From Balanoglossus misakiensis (Eukaryota > Hemichordata): a DNA stretch of 64,000 nucleotides. A program made the position numbers and the translations under genes. The stretch lies in NCBI GenBank assembly GCA_040954595.2, contig CM082586.2, positions 6,572,001 through 6,636,000 on the forward strand. The letters run 5' to 3'. The notes beneath the pieces are model-generated. The model was not told the origin of the DNA. It did no database searches and saw only the letters and a program-made list of their open reading frames with translations. Shown here piece by piece: positions 61,901-64,000 of this stretch (the first letter of the stretch is position 1; every line of letters begins with the position of its first letter).

Positions 61901-64000
61901 TGTGTTCATTTCCTCAAGGTTTGGACTGAACCATGGTGGTATAAGGGTTAAAGTATTCTTTCTTTCTTCTGCTGCAAAATTTTAAGCCACAAATCTAATT
62001 CAGTAATCTGCACATGAAATATGCTATTCACAAATCGAATTGAGGTTCTGCACATGATATCAGCTATCTCAAAAATTCTAGACAACACAGTAATACTGTA
62101 AAACACTTTATTTTCGCGAGCATTTAATTTTCGCCAAATACGCGAGAGCCAAAATAGCGTGAAAATAAAAAGTCGCGTAAATTGCTTTTGAAGATAACGA
62201 TGCAGTGAATGAAATAAGAGAACGCAAAAATTAATACTCGCGAAACAGTGGCCTCTCTCGATATCACGAAAAATCTGACTCGCGAAAATAAAGTGTTTTA
62301 CAGTATAACAGGCACTATTCACAAATCTAATTAAGCTTCTGCACATGATATCAGCTATCTCAAAAATTCTGGTCGACACAGTTATGTGTGTGTGAGAATT
62401 TCCAAGCAACTTACACCGAGTTATCCTGGCCGACACAACAAGCATTCCAATGAGCCGGCCAGAGACACTGCATCAAGAGACCGACTTGGACGCTGTTCAC
62501 GGGACTGGACGTGTTCCTCAGATCCCAGAACTTCAAGTGGCGGTCAGCGCCGGCCGTACTGAGGAACGTCTCGGCCATCGTGCACCAGGAGATGCCGGAG
62601 ACATAGCTGAGGTGCGCCCGGAAGATGTGGTATGGGTAAAAGGTGTCCATCGGCGTGAGAGGGGGAGAGGTTTTTAAGAGAGGGGACGAGGTCGTGAGAT
62701 CCCAGAGTGCGACATTACCTGTGTAGAAAAATACACATCATGTTGATTAGATGGGATCAGTTTATCATTTCAGTGAACAAGAAAAAGTGAAATAAAATAT
62801 CAGGAAAAAAGATGTTTTAAATTAATAGTTCTCTTTCAATTACACATACTAGACAAAAAATTATTACAAGACATTTGCATGAACTCACCCCCATGGAACC
62901 CAGCTGCAATTTTACGATGATGTATGTCTGATGACCATTCCACACACAGACACTGCTTATCGACAGGAAAGCCTGACTTTGGGTTGGGTTCCAACACTGC
63001 ACATGGCTTGACTGTGTACACTGATATATACAACAACAAAATCAAATTGGAGAGACTAATAAAGTACCACTCAAGACCCCAAAAGCAAGCTGCCACTTTT
63101 AGCATATATATTTTTAACAATGAAATACTTTTATCTATCATCTTTATCAATATAGTCAAGGGATGACATAATGTTGAATTTATGGAGAAAAAGGACCATG
63201 AGCAACCACTTTTAGCATATTTTTAACAATAAAATATTTCAATCTTCTCTTTAGTCAAGGGGTGACATAATTTCGGATTTATGGACACGAGATACTATTG
63301 TACATGTGGGCATACAGAGTCCCTGGAGGGACAATGATGCATACCATGATAGTTACTCTTTTCCTAGTGGAAATCTAACCTAGTGTATCCGTGTCTTCAT
63401 TCCGGATGTTGTGTGGATGTGGAATAGACAGTATCCTGAGCCTGCCATCGGAGCACGCCAAAGCCAACAGACCCAGCCGGGACACTGCCTCATTCCCAGG
63501 CTGTTCAGGGTCTTCCCATCCTCCACTGGGGCACCACTTCATGTCCCATATGCTGCCGTAGTCGTGAGCAATGCCAAGGCTGAGGTTAGGTGGTTTATCC
63601 GGCCTGTTAGAATTATAAAGTATATATTAATTATCAGTCTCTCCAGATGCAAGAGTTGTTGTAAAATATTTGTAGTAAATATACTGAGTTGATAGTTACT
63701 AGATAATCAATGAAAGAAACTACCATTTTCATGTTATTTAGAAAATGCCTACCTAAAGGGTCAGTAACAATATGCTGATCCCATATTACTTATAAACTTA
63801 CATTGCATTCTTCAGTACTCCAAAGTTCCACAGCTGAATCAACCCGTTCCCGTGGTAACTCTTCTCACAGTGGTGTATATCCTGGTAGTTCCTATGGCAA
63901 CTAATCGCAGCAAACTGATTGGCTGTGCTGCTGACACCCAGTGGTAATGGACACCAAGTCATGGACCAGATAGGACCCCCAGCATAGAACACGATTGATT
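58964..64000 (-). CDS. GTF3C2: TFIIIC subunit GTF3C2 (TFIIIC110), C-terminal part
   Basis: Nine exons in the window, minus strand: 64000-63802 (continues beyond), 63603-63380, 63020-62889, 62718-62415, 61858-61762, 61462-61334, 60958-59777, 59563-59456, 59257-58964 (stop). Phases agree, giving about 890 residues. It is the WD40 subunit of TFIIIC, which binds tRNA-gene B-boxes for RNA polymerase III. Landmarks matching the family: GGPIWSMTWCPLPLG, GNGLIQLWNFGVL, WDMKWCPSGGW, LGLLALACSDGRLRILSIPHP, RKIAAGFHGGNVALWDL, TAGADRHLKFWDLR, SLSYSEWLNTLTASD, YRRRFPIYTV, DDYCLVYQDANLV and SGGNAGLVRLHFIKAL. Between PIYTV and DDYCLVYQ lies an acidic/Ser-Thr-Asp-rich insertion of about 340 residues, much longer than the vertebrate linker. 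The C-terminal tail is acidic (EEEKDEEEELDDQE). Start lies outside. Confidence 0.9.
61037..61193. mobile_element. TA-flanked foldback MITE (157 bp) in GTF3C2 intron
   Basis: CACCCTTTTCATAG at the left end and CTACTGTAAAGGGTG at the right, flanked by TA (61035-61036 and 61194-61195). Long imperfect arms include GCAGCCATCTTGAATTTGAA on the left and TTCAAATTCATGATGGCTGC on the right. Unrelated in sequence to the 208-bp family. Confidence 0.7.
61985..62384. repeat. Diverged direct repeats flanking a MITE
   Basis: Unit at 62024-62092 (CTATTCACAAATCGAATT ... ATCAGCTATCTCAAAAATTC) recurs at 62315-62384, with a shorter third copy at about 61985-62020. The 208-bp MITE copy 2 separates the two long units, inside a GTF3C2 intron. 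Confidence 0.75.
62096..62303. mobile_element. TA-flanked MITE, copy 2 (208 bp), in GTF3C2 intron
   Basis: Same length and about 95% identical by eye to the copy at 54473-54680. Ends CTGTAAAACACTTTATTTTC and its inverse, with TA on both sides (62094-62095 and 62304-62305). Same orientation as copy 1. Confidence 0.82.
63093..63294. repeat. Diverged tandem duplication in GTF3C2 intron
   Basis: Unit 63093-63185 and unit 63206-63294 share CCACTTTTAGCATAT, TTTTTAACAAT, AGTCAAGG, TGACATAAT and ATTTATGG blocks in the same order, with indels between them. Confidence 0.7.

Overview
This is an animal (metazoan) genomic window. The genes are split by many short-to-medium GT-AG introns. The coding products are animal-type (KICSTOR subunit, TFIIIC subunit, SNAG/C2H2 repressor). 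The non-coding DNA is full of tetranucleotide microsatellites (ATGT/ATAC, TCTA/TGTC, GAGT, GAT) and small terminal-inverted-repeat transposons. The style suggests a marine invertebrate, perhaps an invertebrate deuterostome such as a hemichordate or amphioxus relative. That taxonomic guess is weak and comes from general appearance only.

Layout. (1) 1-0.9 kb: probable last coding exon and 3'UTR of an unrecognised plus-strand gene. (2) 1.38-8.8 kb, plus strand: a complete 12-exon sodium-coupled SLC6/NSS transporter of 569 aa. It lacks the large glycosylated loop 2 of animal neurotransmitter transporters and looks like the prokaryotic NSS type. (3) 8.84-9.64 kb: an apparent solo LTR inserted into an ATGT microsatellite. 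(4) 11.56-26.54 kb, minus strand: a six-exon gene for a 782-aa transcriptional repressor with an N-terminal SNAG motif and eight C2H2 fingers. The SNAG motif sits on a tiny first exon 7.6 kb upstream of the large exon and is easy to miss. (5) 26.6-52.4 kb: about 26 kb with no convincing gene. It holds microsatellites, a Harbinger-like MITE, hairpins and homeodomain-site-dense stretches that could be regulatory DNA of the repressor gene. (6) 52.5-57.1 kb, plus strand: a complete 11-exon KICS2 (C12orf66) gene, a KICSTOR subunit in amino-acid sensing upstream of mTORC1. (7) 57.3-58.1 kb, minus strand: a three-exon gene for a 114-aa cysteine-rich secreted or type II membrane protein, convergent with KICS2. 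(8) 58.96 kb to the right edge, minus strand: the C-terminal nine exons of GTF3C2 (TFIIIC110), which carries a roughly 340-residue low-complexity insertion.

The genes do not form one pathway. KICS2 and GTF3C2 are housekeeping growth-related genes, the SNAG protein is a likely developmental repressor, and the transporter is a nutrient or osmolyte uptake candidate. The introns of the last three genes are heavily seeded with small transposons: two 208-bp copies of one TA-flanked family, another TA-flanked foldback, and a TTAA-flanked element.

Exon boundaries were read by eye from GT/AG sites, reading-phase continuity and family resemblance recalled from memory. No alignment or database search was run.
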